DNA from: Roseovarius aestuariivivens
GTDB taxonomy: Bacteria > Pseudomonadota > Alphaproteobacteria > Rhodobacterales > Rhodobacteraceae
DNA length: 64,000 nucleotides
Direction: 5' to 3'
Assembly (NCBI RefSeq): GCF_004761875.1
Contig: NZ_SJEY01000006.1
Span: forward strand, 62,001-126,000
Below the pieces are notes generated by a model, which saw only the letters and a list, made by a program, of their open reading frames with translations, did not search any database and was not told the DNA's origin. Positions 56,509-64,000 of the stretch are shown here, one piece after another; within the stretch, counting starts at the first letter, position 1; each line of letters begins with the position of its first letter. Made by a program: the position numbers and the translations under genes.

Positions 56509-56602
56509 AGAACAACACGCAGCCCTTTACGAGAAAATGTCTGCGATTCCCATCGCCGTTCCCAACAAAGATGAACGGACCTGTCTCGAAAGTTCTGTGC
56601 GA

Positions 56603-56998
56603 TTACCTTTTCAGGCAGTAGCGCGCGCCGCCATATATCACCGGAGCATGCTTGGGACAAAAGCCACTCGCACGTTCGACCGGACGCTCGATGACCTCGG
56701 AGCTGCGGCCAAGTTTCTGATCGGCGCAGGAGTTGATCCAGGCCGCATCCTGAGCGTTGACATTCGCGCCGGGTTCAATCCGGAGGAGGGTTTGCCCGCC
56801 CCACGGCTTCTCCACATAGCTCGCTTTGAACGCAGGCCATCCGCCGCGCCCAAGCTCGAACTTGCAATCCACCAGCGCTTCGCGCTGTTCGGTGACCGAC
56901 AGGTAGCCATCGTTCCGCGAGCCGTCGACCGCGAGCGCCCCCTGCATCGACAGAAGAAACGTTGCGGCGGCAAGCTTGAAACAGTGTTTTCCTACCAT
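56603..56998 (-). CDS. Secreted cysteine-containing hypothetical protein
   Basis: A 131-residue protein preceded by AAAGGAGG. It has a Sec signal peptide (MVGKHCFKLAAATFLLSMQGALA), then a mature domain with NDGYLSVTEQREALVDC, WPAFKASYVE and a C-terminal GFCPKHAPVIYGGARYCLK. Four cysteines outside the signal may form two disulfides. I do not recognise the family. It stands alone on its strand between the hydrolase and the APH-fold kinase genes. Confidence 0.65.
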   Translation of the reverse strand: MVGKHCFKLAAATFLLSMQGALAVDGSRNDGYLSVTEQREALVDCKFELGRGGWPAFKASYVEKPWGGQTLLRIEPGANVNAQDAAWINSCADQKLGRSSEVIERPVERASGFCPKHAPVIYGGARYCLKR

Positions 56999-57122
56999 GA
57001 AGGCCTCCTTTAAATCCGTTCGTCAAACCTCGTCCGACCATAGAGCGATCATCGCGGCGAATAAAAGCCTTAAAAGTGAATATTCTACGACGCTGCGCAA
57101 GCAGATCGCGTGTCGGGCAGTG

Positions 57123-58100
57123 TCAGCCTCTGATCTGCTGCAAGTCCGTCAGCAGCGCCTCGGACATCGCGCGGGCGCGCCGCACGCGACTGTTACTTAG
57201 CTTGCGGGTTTCGGCGCGGATCAATGCCTCGATTCCGAGAAAGAAAGGCAGGATCAGGCGGCGTTCACGATCGGTCAAGGCAAAGCTTTCCGCCATGGCG
57301 TCGAGACCGTCGGCATCCACTCCGAACCGCGAGCGTCCCGACGGTATCATGCCGCGCCGGCCCATATGCATCAGGAAGCGCGCCATATCCTTGTAGATGG
57401 GCAACGGACGCGATCCGCCGCAGTCGATGCCGGTCAGGCGGGTGCCCGCCGCGATAAGGTTGTTGGGATGGAAATCCCCGTGACTGATCGCAGCGCGCCA
57501 CTTGCCGCCGTCAATGGTGGGCGCGAGACGTTTCAGTTCTTCCAGGATGGGCCGCTCGACGCGCCGCAAACGATTGAATGCTTGCGCTTTCGCGGCGCGC
57601 TCGGCGCGGGTAAGCCAACCGCCCGGCGCCGCGTCCACCTCTGATTCCGAGCTTTCGGTATAGGCGCGCAGCCACCGCGCAGCAGGCTGCAACCATTGCG
57701 CACGTTCTGGCGGATCGATGGCGTAGAAATGCTGCAAAAGCGGTGTGCCTGACACCTCGGCGACCGCGAGAACGCCGGCGCGTGGGGCATGGGCCAGCGG
57801 GGTACAGACCTGCGCGTCGCCTTCGCACATCATCGGCCAGACCCTGCGCAATTCAGCCCAGTCGCGCGCACAGGCGCCGGTATCGCCAAAATAGATGCGA
57901 AAGATCGCCGCCTCTTCCCCCAGCCGTCCGCGCAGCACAGCGCGCTTTCCCTCGACATAACGGATGACCTCGTAGGGTTCCGCCGGCGCAAGCGCCGGCG
58001 CCTCTTCCGCGGCGGCCATCAGGCGGGTCTGCACAGCCTCCAGCGCCGCCAGATCGGGCAGGGCCGGGGGGGTATCTCCGGTCTTGTCGGGTTGCGCCAT
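57123..58100 (-). CDS. Aminoglycoside phosphotransferase-fold kinase
   Basis: A 325-residue kinase-like protein of the APH superfamily. The catalytic loop is ISHGDFHPNNLI and the metal-binding strand LTGIDCGGSRP replaces the usual Asp-rich D-x-[DE] with GIDCGG. The N-terminal half is rich in Ala and Glu with a nucleotide-binding RYVEGKRAV region. The substrate may be a small molecule such as homoserine or choline rather than an aminoglycoside. The ATG at 58100 has GGAAGG. It is divergent from the isoprenoid run. Confidence 0.74.
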   Translation of the reverse strand: MAQPDKTGDTPPALPDLAALEAVQTRLMAAAEEAPALAPAEPYEVIRYVEGKRAVLRGRLGEEAAIFRIYFGDTGACARDWAELRRVWPMMCEGDAQVCTPLAHAPRAGVLAVAEVSGTPLLQHFYAIDPPERAQWLQPAARWLRAYTESSESEVDAAPGGWLTRAERAAKAQAFNRLRRVERPILEELKRLAPTIDGGKWRAAISHGDFHPNNLIAAGTRLTGIDCGGSRPLPIYKDMARFLMHMGRRGMIPSGRSRFGVDADGLDAMAESFALTDRERRLILPFFLGIEALIRAETRKLSNSRVRRARAMSEALLTDLQQIRG

Positions 58101-58202
58101 GGCACGCATCCTTCCGCAACCCATTCGGGGCGTCAACCGAATTGAACCACTGCGCACAGATCGCTAAAGTGCCCGGACACGTCAGCAAAAGGACCGCCCC
58201 GC

Positions 58203-58445
58203 ATGAGCGAGAAACCGATCACCGAGATGTCTTTCGAAGAAGCGATGAAAGCGCTCGAGGGCGTCGTCACACGGCTGGAACGGGGCGATGTGCCGCTGGA
58301 GGAATCGATCGATCTCTACGACCATGGTGCGCGGCTGAAGAAGCATTGCGAGGCCAAGCTCAAGGACGCCGAAGAGAAGGTCGCGGCAATCACGCTTGAT
58401 GCAGATGGACAGCCCACGGGTACCACGCCTGTCGAGGGCATGTGA
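58203..58445 (+). CDS. xseB: Exodeoxyribonuclease VII small subunit
   Basis: An 80-residue helical protein. The block MSFEEAMKALEGVVTRLERGDVPLEESIDLYDHGARLKKHCEAKL shows the family's long paired helices. With XseA it forms a nuclease that trims single-stranded DNA ends in repair. XseA is not in the window. It directly abuts the ispA start, as in many alphaproteobacteria where xseB, ispA and dxs form one operon. Confidence 0.92.
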   Translation: MSEKPITEMSFEEAMKALEGVVTRLERGDVPLEESIDLYDHGARLKKHCEAKLKDAEEKVAAITLDADGQPTGTTPVEGM

Positions 58446-59309
58446 ATGCTGCAAGACGCGCTGAGGCGCGACGGCGCGGCGATCCGGGCGTGCTTGACGG
58501 ACATCTTGCCGGGCGATGCGGCCCTTGTGGCCGCGATGCGGCACGCGCTTTTCGGGGGCAAGGCGCTGCGCGGCTTTCTAGTGATGGAAACCGCACGCCT
58601 GCATGACATTTCCGAAGCCAGCGCGGTGTTTCCGGCCGCCGGGATAGAGGCGCTGCACGCCTATAGCCTTGTACACGATGACCTGCCCTGCATGGACGAT
58701 GACGACCTGCGCCGCGGGCAGCCGACGGTTCATATCAAGTGGGACGAAGCGACCGCCGTGCTGGTCGGCGATGCCTTGCAGGCACTGGCATTCGAGCTGA
58801 CGCTCGACCCGCGCGGACCCGCCGACGCGGCAGCACGGGCCGAACTTGCGTTGCGGCTGGCGCGCGCCTCCGGCAAGGACGGTATGGTCTTGGGCCAGGC
58901 GCTTGATATCGCAGCCGAAACCGCTGATCGCCCCTTGGACCTTGCCGAGATCACGGCGCTTCAGGCTGGCAAAACAGGGGCCCTGTTCGTCTATTCCGCA
59001 ACGGCCGGCGCGGTGATGGCGCGGACCGACCCTGCGCCATTGGGCGGCTATGCGCGCGCGCTTGGACTTGCCTTCCAAATTCAGGACGACGTGATTGACG
59101 AGACGGGCGATGTGGACCGTGTTGGAAAGGCCGTGGGCAAAGACGCCGCTGCGGGCAAGGCCACGTTCGTCTCGCTTCTCGGCCTCGACGGGGCGAAGCG
59201 CCGCGCCGAAGAGCTTGTGACAGAAGCCTGCGACGCCCTATCTGAGTACGGAAAGCGCGCAGAAACCTTGCGGGCGCTGGCCCGCTTCGTTATCTCGCGC
59301 GAGATCTGA
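58446..59309 (+). CDS. ispA: Farnesyl diphosphate synthase (polyprenyl synthetase)
   Basis: A 287-residue prenyltransferase that joins IPP to DMAPP and geranyl-PP. The first Asp-rich motif is [15 protein letters not shown] and the second is [10 protein letters not shown] (D-D-x-x-D). GGKALRG is the conserved N-terminal loop. The ATG lies immediately after the xseB stop, with no gap. The product feeds quinones, carotenoids and hopanoids or bacteriochlorophyll tails. Chain length is inferred from position and length only. Confidence 0.92.
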   Translation: MLQDALRRDGAAIRACLTDILPGDAALVAAMRHALFGGKALRGFLVMETARLHDISEASAVFPAAGIEALHAYSLVHDDLPCMDDDDLRRGQPTVHIKWDEATAVLVGDALQALAFELTLDPRGPADAAARAELALRLARASGKDGMVLGQALDIAAETADRPLDLAEITALQAGKTGALFVYSATAGAVMARTDPAPLGGYARALGLAFQIQDDVIDETGDVDRVGKAVGKDAAAGKATFVSLLGLDGAKRRAEELVTEACDALSEYGKRAETLRALARFVISREI

Positions 59310-59334
59310 GCCATTGACCGCCAAGGAGGGCCCG

Positions 59335-61260
59335 ATGACCCGGCCCCAGACCCCGCTTCTCGACACCGTCAGAATACCTGCCGATCTCAAGCCGCTCTCG
59401 GACCGGCAACTGGTGCAGCTGGCGCAGGAATTGCGCTCGGAGACGATCGCGGCGGTTTCTGAGACCGGCGGACATCTTGGTGCGGGACTTGGTGTGGTGG
59501 AGCTTACAGTGGCGCTGCATCACGTGTTCGATGCGCCGCGCGACAAGATCATCTGGGATGTCAGCCACCAGTGCTATCCGCACAAGATCCTCACCGGGAG
59601 GCGGGACCGGATCCGCACAATCCGCCAGAAGGGCGGGCTGTCGGGCTTCACCAAGCGCGCGGAGTCGCCCTATGACCCGTTCGGGGCGGCGCATAGCTCC
59701 ACATCAATTTCCGCCGCGCTGGGATTTGCGGTCGCGCGTGATCTTGGAGGGGTATGCGAGACCGGGCATGGCGACGCCATCGCCGTGATCGGAGATGGCG
59801 CGATGTCCGCCGGCATGGCCTTCGAGGCGATGAATCACACGGGGCATCTGGGCAAGCGCCTGATCGTGATCCTCAATGACAACGAGATGTCGATCGCGCC
59901 GCCCGTTGGCGCGCTGTCATCCTATTTGTCCCGCCTATATGCCGGTGAACCCTTTCAGGAATTCAAAGCGGCTGCCAAGGGCGCGGTGTCTTTGCTTCCC
60001 GAACCCTTCCAGGAAGGTGCGCGTCGCGCCAAGGAAATGCTCAAGGGTATGGCCGTCGGCGGCACGCTTTTCGAAGAATTGGGCTTTTCCTATGTGGGTC
60101 CGATCTACGGGCATGACATGGATCAGCTTTTGCCGGTACTTCGCACGGTCAGGGCGCGCGCGACCGGGCCCATGCTTATCCATGTGCTGACAAAGAAAGG
60201 CAAAGGATACGCTCCGGCCGAAGAGGCGATGGATGGCGGCCATGCCACCGCCAAATTTGACCTTGTCACCGGAGAGCAAAAGAAAGCCCCGTCGAACGCC
60301 CCGAGCTATACCAAGGTTTTCGGCGAAGCGCTGGTCGCGCATGCCGCCGAGGATGACAAGATTTGCGCGATAACCGCCGCGATGCCGGGCGGGACGGGCA
60401 TTGACCTGTTCGACAAGCGATATCCGTCACGGTGTTTCGATGTCGGCATTGCCGAACAACATGCGGTGACCTTTGCCGCCGGACTTGCCGCGGGCGGGAT
60501 GAAACCGTTCTGCGCGCTTTATTCGACCTTTCTTCAACGGGGCTATGACCAGGTGGTCCACGATGTGGCCATTCAGAATCTGCCTGTGCGTTTTGCCATC
60601 GACCGTGCAGGGCTGGTGGGCGCCGATGGTGCGACCCACGCGGGAAGTTTCGATATCGCGTACTTGGCCTGTCTGCCGAATATGGTGATTATGGCCGCCG
60701 CAGACGAAGCTGAACTCAAACACATGGTCGCCACCGCTGTCGCGCATGATCAAGGCCCGATTGCCTTCCGCTATCCTCGCGGCGAAGGCGAAGGCGTGAC
60801 CATGCCCGAGCGTGGCGAAGTGCTTGAGATTGGCAAAGGCCGGATCGTGCAGCGGGGCGGGCGCGTTGCAATCCTGTCCTTCGGGACACGTCTTGGCGAA
60901 GTGATCAAGGCGGCCGAGGCATTGTCTGCGCGGGGCATTACGCCCACGATTGCGGATGCGCGGTTCGCCAAGCCGCTCGACACTGAGATGGTGCTGGATC
61001 TGGCCGCACAGCACGAGGCCTTGATCACCATCGAGGAAGGGTCGGTCGGCGGGTTCGGCAGCCATGTGGCCCAATGCCTGGCCGAAGCGGCGGTGTTCGA
61101 TACCGGGCTCAAGTTTCGCTCGATGGTCCTGCCGGACGCGTTTCTGGATCAATCAAGCCCGCCGGACATGTACGCCACCGCCGGTCTGCAGGCAAAAAAC
61201 ATCGAGGCGAAGGTGCTCGAGGTTCTGGGTGTGTCGCGCATCGACAGCCGACGCGCCTGA
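59335..61260 (+). CDS. dxs: 1-deoxy-D-xylulose-5-phosphate synthase
   Basis: A 641-residue thiamine-diphosphate enzyme, first in the MEP isoprenoid pathway. It condenses pyruvate with glyceraldehyde-3-phosphate. Family motifs are [18 protein letters not shown], the cofactor-binding [29 protein letters not shown] and [17 protein letters not shown] (in this protein preceded by F). The ATG at 59335 has AAGGAGG; TTG at 59314 is weaker. It follows ispA by 25 bp. Confidence 0.95.
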   Translation: MTRPQTPLLDTVRIPADLKPLSDRQLVQLAQELRSETIAAVSETGGHLGAGLGVVELTVALHHVFDAPRDKIIWDVSHQCYPHKILTGRRDRIRTIRQKGGLSGFTKRAESPYDPFGAAHSSTSISAALGFAVARDLGGVCETGHGDAIAVIGDGAMSAGMAFEAMNHTGHLGKRLIVILNDNEMSIAPPVGALSSYLSRLYAGEPFQEFKAAAKGAVSLLPEPFQEGARRAKEMLKGMAVGGTLFEELGFSYVGPIYGHDMDQLLPVLRTVRARATGPMLIHVLTKKGKGYAPAEEAMDGGHATAKFDLVTGEQKKAPSNAPSYTKVFGEALVAHAAEDDKICAITAAMPGGTGIDLFDKRYPSRCFDVGIAEQHAVTFAAGLAAGGMKPFCALYSTFLQRGYDQVVHDVAIQNLPVRFAIDRAGLVGADGATHAGSFDIAYLACLPNMVIMAAADEAELKHMVATAVAHDQGPIAFRYPRGEGEGVTMPERGEVLEIGKGRIVQRGGRVAILSFGTRLGEVIKAAEALSARGITPTIADARFAKPLDTEMVLDLAAQHEALITIEEGSVGGFGSHVAQCLAEAAVFDTGLKFRSMVLPDAFLDQSSPPDMYATAGLQAKNIEAKVLEVLGVSRIDSRRA

Positions 61261-61268
61261 GCCCGGCG

Positions 61269-61457
61269 TCAATCGCCGTCGGATACCGTTTTCGTTTGCA
61301 CTTCACCGGACAGGGCGGTTGCCAGAGTATCGACGCTGCTTTGCGCCGCGCCGATCGCCGCGAGGCTCATCCAAACGACGGCTGCACTCATTACGATCCA
61401 ATCCACCGTGACCGCGCCATCTTCATCCGCGAGAAATGTCTTCAGCAGCTTGTACAT
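61269..61457 (-). CDS. Flp-like small pilin-family protein
   Basis: A 62-residue protein with a short basic N-terminus (MYKLLKTFLADEDGAVTVDW) followed by one hydrophobic helix. The E-D-G-A-V-T-V-D-W stretch is typical of Flp-type type-IVb pilins, although the cleavage-site glycine context is changed. No tad secretion genes are nearby, so whether it is assembled into a pilus is unclear. The ATG at 61457 has GGAAGG; its gene is convergent with dxs. Confidence 0.7.
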   Translation of the reverse strand: MYKLLKTFLADEDGAVTVDWIVMSAAVVWMSLAAIGAAQSSVDTLATALSGEVQTKTVSDGD

Positions 61458-62180
61458 TGCATAACCTTCCAAGGTCTTGCGTTACGTTTCGGACGCTGGC
61501 CGACACCGGTGAGCGATGCTCTGTCCCCCCAGACGTTCGGAGCCGGCCAGCATTAAGACATATTTCGTGTCGAAATCTGGCAAAATTGAGGCAATCCGGC
61601 CCGAACCGGTCTGGAATGGGGCGAAAACGGGGCACTCGACCTTGCCGGATCTGCCAACGAAGAAATGACGGCTTCGCCCAGAGGTTCGCACTTTAATACA
61701 CTGAAATAGTTTCGTTTTTATTGAGCAGAATTAAAATTAGTTCGCGCCGCAGAGAATTTTCTTCTTTAGATTCCTCCAAAACGCGACTGCCATTGCGATA
61801 TTGAAAACGCTAGGGAAAATAGAGCGGAATTGGGTATTGAGGCTTCCGCTAACCCCATAATTTAATGAAATTTTACAAACTCTTAGGCTTCAACGCTTTA
61901 AGTATCTTCGGTTGAGACCCATCTCAAATGCGGCAAAAACAAGGCAAATGCGGTCAGAATTCGGACTCCGGCGCGATGCACCGCCATATCTTCGCCACAA
62001 TTTTTTTGCTTTCGGCACCAATCCACCGTTGTCGGGCTGAACTGATCCTGACTGCGAAACACACAAAATCAATCGCTGACAGGCCCCGCCCGATTTTGGC
62101 CGCACGATTCGAATCGTTTGTGGCAAAAACAGGTCACAGACCGGCGACACGCCCCCGAGGTTCGAATGAGCTACGCAAGC
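61458..62180. other. 723-bp stretch with no supported gene
   Basis: Longest gene-free stretch in the window, more AT-rich than its surroundings. Small frames exist but have neither ribosome sites nor family likeness. It contains a direct repeat CAAATGCGG (61925-61933 and 61945-61953), a perfect palindrome ACGATTCGAATCGT (62104-62117) and a weak minus-strand hairpin with T-run near 62124-62142 that might end the lipoprotein transcript. It may include the pilin promoter. Confidence 0.55.
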
Positions 62181-62606
62181 TCAGACCGGCTGTGCACCCT
62201 TGCGGCATTGGCCAATTGCGTTGCCTTCGATGGGCCGACCTCGCGCATCGATCGCAAAGATTTCGCCGCTGGACGAGACCAGTATCGCGCTGGAATCCGG
62301 CAGGCTGTACCGGCGAGCGAAATTATCCGGCTGGACCTCGAGTTGTTGAGGACGGGCCGCGCCGGCCTCCAGCATCATGACAAAAGGCCTCAGGTTCGTC
62401 TGCTGGCGTTGCACGAAGAACTGGGGAGGATAATTGCCTGCCTTCTCCGAAAGAGTGCAGTCCCAGATAACATTTTGCCCGAGCGACGCCGCAAGCGATG
62501 CGTGACTTGTCACACGCTGAGTAGGTTTTACCGCCGCGCCCGTCCCTGTGCCCTGGCACCCTGCCAAGGCGATGAGAGCGCCAATTGCTAGTGTCCGACC
62601 TTTCAT
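62181..62606 (-). CDS. Putative lipoprotein of unknown function
   Basis: A 141-residue lipoprotein. The N-terminus MKGRTLAIGALIALAGC ends in a lipobox Cys, so it would be lipidated after signal-peptidase II cleavage. GGAGGGATCCC precedes the ATG. The mature part contains LGQNVIWDCTLSEKAG and RRYSLPDSSAILVSS. A family is not recognised. No Asp at position +2 is present, so sorting to the outer membrane is likely in the E. coli scheme, though that rule may not hold here. Confidence 0.7.
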   Translation of the reverse strand: MKGRTLAIGALIALAGCQGTGTGAAVKPTQRVTSHASLAASLGQNVIWDCTLSEKAGNYPPQFFVQRQQTNLRPFVMMLEAGAARPQQLEVQPDNFARRYSLPDSSAILVSSSGEIFAIDARGRPIEGNAIGQCRKGAQPV

Positions 62607-62748
62607 GGGATCCCTCCAAGGCTGCGTCTCTGCCGCAGTGCACATCGTGTCAAACTTTCCCGGGACGGTGCGTGCCCGGCAATCTATCTAACTGTTCAAT
62701 AGCATCAGACACGCAGGACAGGCCACCTCGTCTTTGAGGCACCGGATG

Positions 62749-62775
62749 ACTCAATCCGGTTCCACCGGATTGAGT
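62749..62775. other. Perfect 11-bp stem-loop over a stop codon
   Basis: ACTCAATCCGG (62749-62759) pairs exactly with CCGGATTGAGT (62765-62775) around a five-base loop. It spans the end and stop codon of the minus-strand gene at 62751. No T-run follows. Confidence 0.5.
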
Positions 62776-63317
62776 GCCCCGAGCGCCTTGATCGTCCAAT
62801 CTGCCCGCGCCGATGCGTCCGCCTCGGCATCGGAGGTGATGAGGATCATCATGAGGCCATCCCGGACTTCGACACCGACGGCCACACCCCAGAACTGCGC
62901 GGACCCCGGTCCGGGATGGATCGCGGTGAATTGTTGCGCCACTGCAGGCGTGCCCCGATGACGAAACTCGTAAAGCTCGGCCAACGTCGCGCCCTTGCTT
63001 TCCAGTTGGCCGAGATATGCCCGGCGATAGTCGGCCAGTGTGCCGAACTCCTGGTCCGTTCCGTTTGCGATGTATGTTACGCTTACAACACCATGATCCG
63101 CCGTATCGAGCCGCATGTCGATCAACCGCGGGGCTGTCGCCGCGGTAGCGGAGGCAGTCGGACGGGCGGGGCGCAATTCCGGGCCGGCACAGATCTCGGC
63201 GGCGACCATCGTTTTTTGGCAGGCGGCCGCATGCAAGGCGCCGCTCGTGCTCAACACAAGGCATAGAGCGCCTGCCACACTGCGCGCGACGCGCGCCGCC
63301 TTTGGGACGGCCGCCAT
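62751..63317 (-). CDS. Exported hypothetical protein
   Basis: A 188-residue protein beginning MAAVPKAARVARSVAGALCL, which reads as a signal peptide cleaved after ALHA. The mature part has a Pro/Ala/Thr-rich linker and a compact domain with VVSVTYIANGTDQEFGTLAD and WGVAVGVEVRDGLMMILI. The start is uncertain: in-frame codons at 63365 and 63377 exist with no better ribosome site. I see no known family. Its last codons sit inside a strong hairpin. Confidence 0.6.
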   Translation of the reverse strand: MAAVPKAARVARSVAGALCLVLSTSGALHAAACQKTMVAAEICAGPELRPARPTASATAATAPRLIDMRLDTADHGVVSVTYIANGTDQEFGTLADYRRAYLGQLESKGATLAELYEFRHRGTPAVAQQFTAIHPGPGSAQFWGVAVGVEVRDGLMMILITSDAEADASARADWTIKALGALNPVEPD

Positions 63318-63529
63318 CACGCTCTGCCAACCGAGGCCGCCGTGCCCGAACCTGATGATCGTCATGCCGCAGATCATTTGTTGGGATCTATTCGTTGTTT
63401 CTTGCAGACCGCTTGAAAGTCACAGCCTAAGCCGCCCCGGAACGAACACAAGACCAAAGCCCGAAACCTTGACCGGTCGATCCCGCAACCCAACCTATGC
63501 AAGGCCCGGTCATCTTTCGGAGGTTCACC

Positions 63530-64000
63530 ATGCACCGTCGCCGTCTGATTCTGTCCTCTCTAGCCGCGCTGACGCTGTCGGCACTTCCGGCGAGGGCGCT
63601 TTCCACCAGCGCGGGTGAGGTGGTGGTAGACACCGTCGTGACCGGTCTGCGCGATCCGTGGGCCTTGGGATTTCTGCCCGAGGGCGGCTTGCTCGTGACC
63701 GAGAAATCCGGCCGCCTTCTATATTTCAGAGCCGGGCAGAGCCATGCCGTGGCCGGACTGCCACGGGTTGCAGCGCGCGGGCAGGGTGGACTGCTCGACG
63801 TGCTGGTCCCACGCGATTTCGCCCGCACCAGGGATCTCTACTTTACCTATGCCAAGCCGCAAGCGGAAGGCGCGGGCACCGCCATTGGCCGCGCCCGTTT
63901 GTCAGAGGATGCCCGTCGACTTTGGGATTGGCGCGATGTCTTCGAATTGACCCCCGGATCTTCAGGCGGGCGGCATTTCGGCTCACGCCTGGTCGAGGGG
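63530..64000 (+). CDS. PQQ-dependent sugar dehydrogenase, N-terminal part
   Basis: The frame from the ATG at 63530 (CGGAGG upstream) runs off the window end with 157 codons read. A signal peptide is visible (MHRRRLILSSLAALTLSALPARA). The block GLRDPWALGFLPEGGLLVTEKSGRL is the opening blade of the six-bladed propeller in soluble glucose/sorbosone dehydrogenases, and GQGGLLDVLV and LYFTYAK continue it. The protein would oxidise sugars in the periplasm, passing electrons to PQQ. The PQQ and Ca-binding residues lie beyond the window. Confidence 0.83.
   Translation, partial: MHRRRLILSSLAALTLSALPARALSTSAGEVVVDTVVTGLRDPWALGFLPEGGLLVTEKSGRLLYFRAGQSHAVAGLPRVAARGQGGLLDVLVPRDFARTRDLYFTYAKPQAEGAGTAIGRARLSEDARRLWDWRDVFELTPGSSGGRHFGSRLVEG

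Noticed and set aside
62151..62175. tRNA-like GGTTCGAAT
   Set aside because: No matching stem on either side and no anticodon arm; no cloverleaf can be drawn.

Overview
The window is chromosomal DNA, GC-rich and densely coding, from an alphaproteobacterium. The gene content points to a marine Rhodobacteraceae (Roseobacter-group) bacterium: a ChpT-type phosphotransferase, an olsB-olsA ornithine-lipid pair, a DddL-type DMSP lyase, a non-pyrrolysine MttB-family methyltransferase, an alphaproteobacterial-type heme A synthase, a zwf-pgl-pgi run, IalB and YcbK/DUF882 proteins, and xseB-ispA-dxs. I see no rRNA, tRNA, CRISPR array, insertion sequence or prophage. The two window ends cut proA (5' part missing) and a PQQ-type sugar dehydrogenase (3' part missing).

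Layout. 1-3.4 kb: end of proA, chpT, a DUF3553 gene, olsB-olsA and a degenerate ThiE-like protein. 3.5-7.4 kb: trmJ, ctaA, an M32 carboxypeptidase and a small secreted protein. 7.4-13.7 kb (minus strand): cupin, SDR dehydrogenase, AbrB-family membrane protein, a two-subunit molybdenum hydroxylase (IorAB type) and a creatinase-like M24 protein. 13.9-15.8 kb: DMSP lyase, a tiny membrane protein and a radical SAM protein. 15.9-21.8 kb: zwf-pgl-pgi, then enolase. 21.9-34.2 kb: mixed housekeeping and transport (DMT exporter, Fur/Mur, ZntB/CorA, endonuclease-like protein, SelO, nucleoside hydrolase, O-acyltransferase, TetR, PPK2, hydrolase, acetyl-type MetA). 34.2-38.5 kb: a P-loop ATPase, tandem FadL porins each with its own terminator, and a second DMT exporter. 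38.5-45.4 kb: guaA, mttB, a frameshifted small gene, a large helix-turn-helix protein, a VIT-family transporter and lipA.

45.5-51.5 kb is an envelope region: DUF882 protein, L,D-transpeptidase, lpxD, a dedicated acyl carrier protein, a ketoacyl-ACP synthase and IalB. 52-55.7 kb holds a HerA/DUF853-type ATPase and an orphan injection-machine spike pair: a VgrG-like protein and a PAAR tip whose reading frame is cut by an in-frame amber codon. 55.7-64 kb: dienelactone hydrolase, secreted proteins, an APH-fold kinase, the isoprenoid run xseB-ispA-dxs, a Flp-like pilin, a lipoprotein and the start of a sugar dehydrogenase.

The most unusual signals are: (1) the 519-bp gap at 51519-52037, where I read two minus-strand small-RNA candidates, each with an intrinsic terminator, that are complementary to each other over about 19 nt with one mismatch; (2) the amber codon in the PAAR gene; (3) a frameshift in a GC repeat of a small gene next to mttB; (4) the intergenic region at 42180-42431, with an inverted repeat and DnaA-box-like and CtrA-like sequences; and (5) a palindrome placed just upstream of a good promoter for the second FadL gene. 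All calls come from reading the sequence by eye; none was checked against a database.
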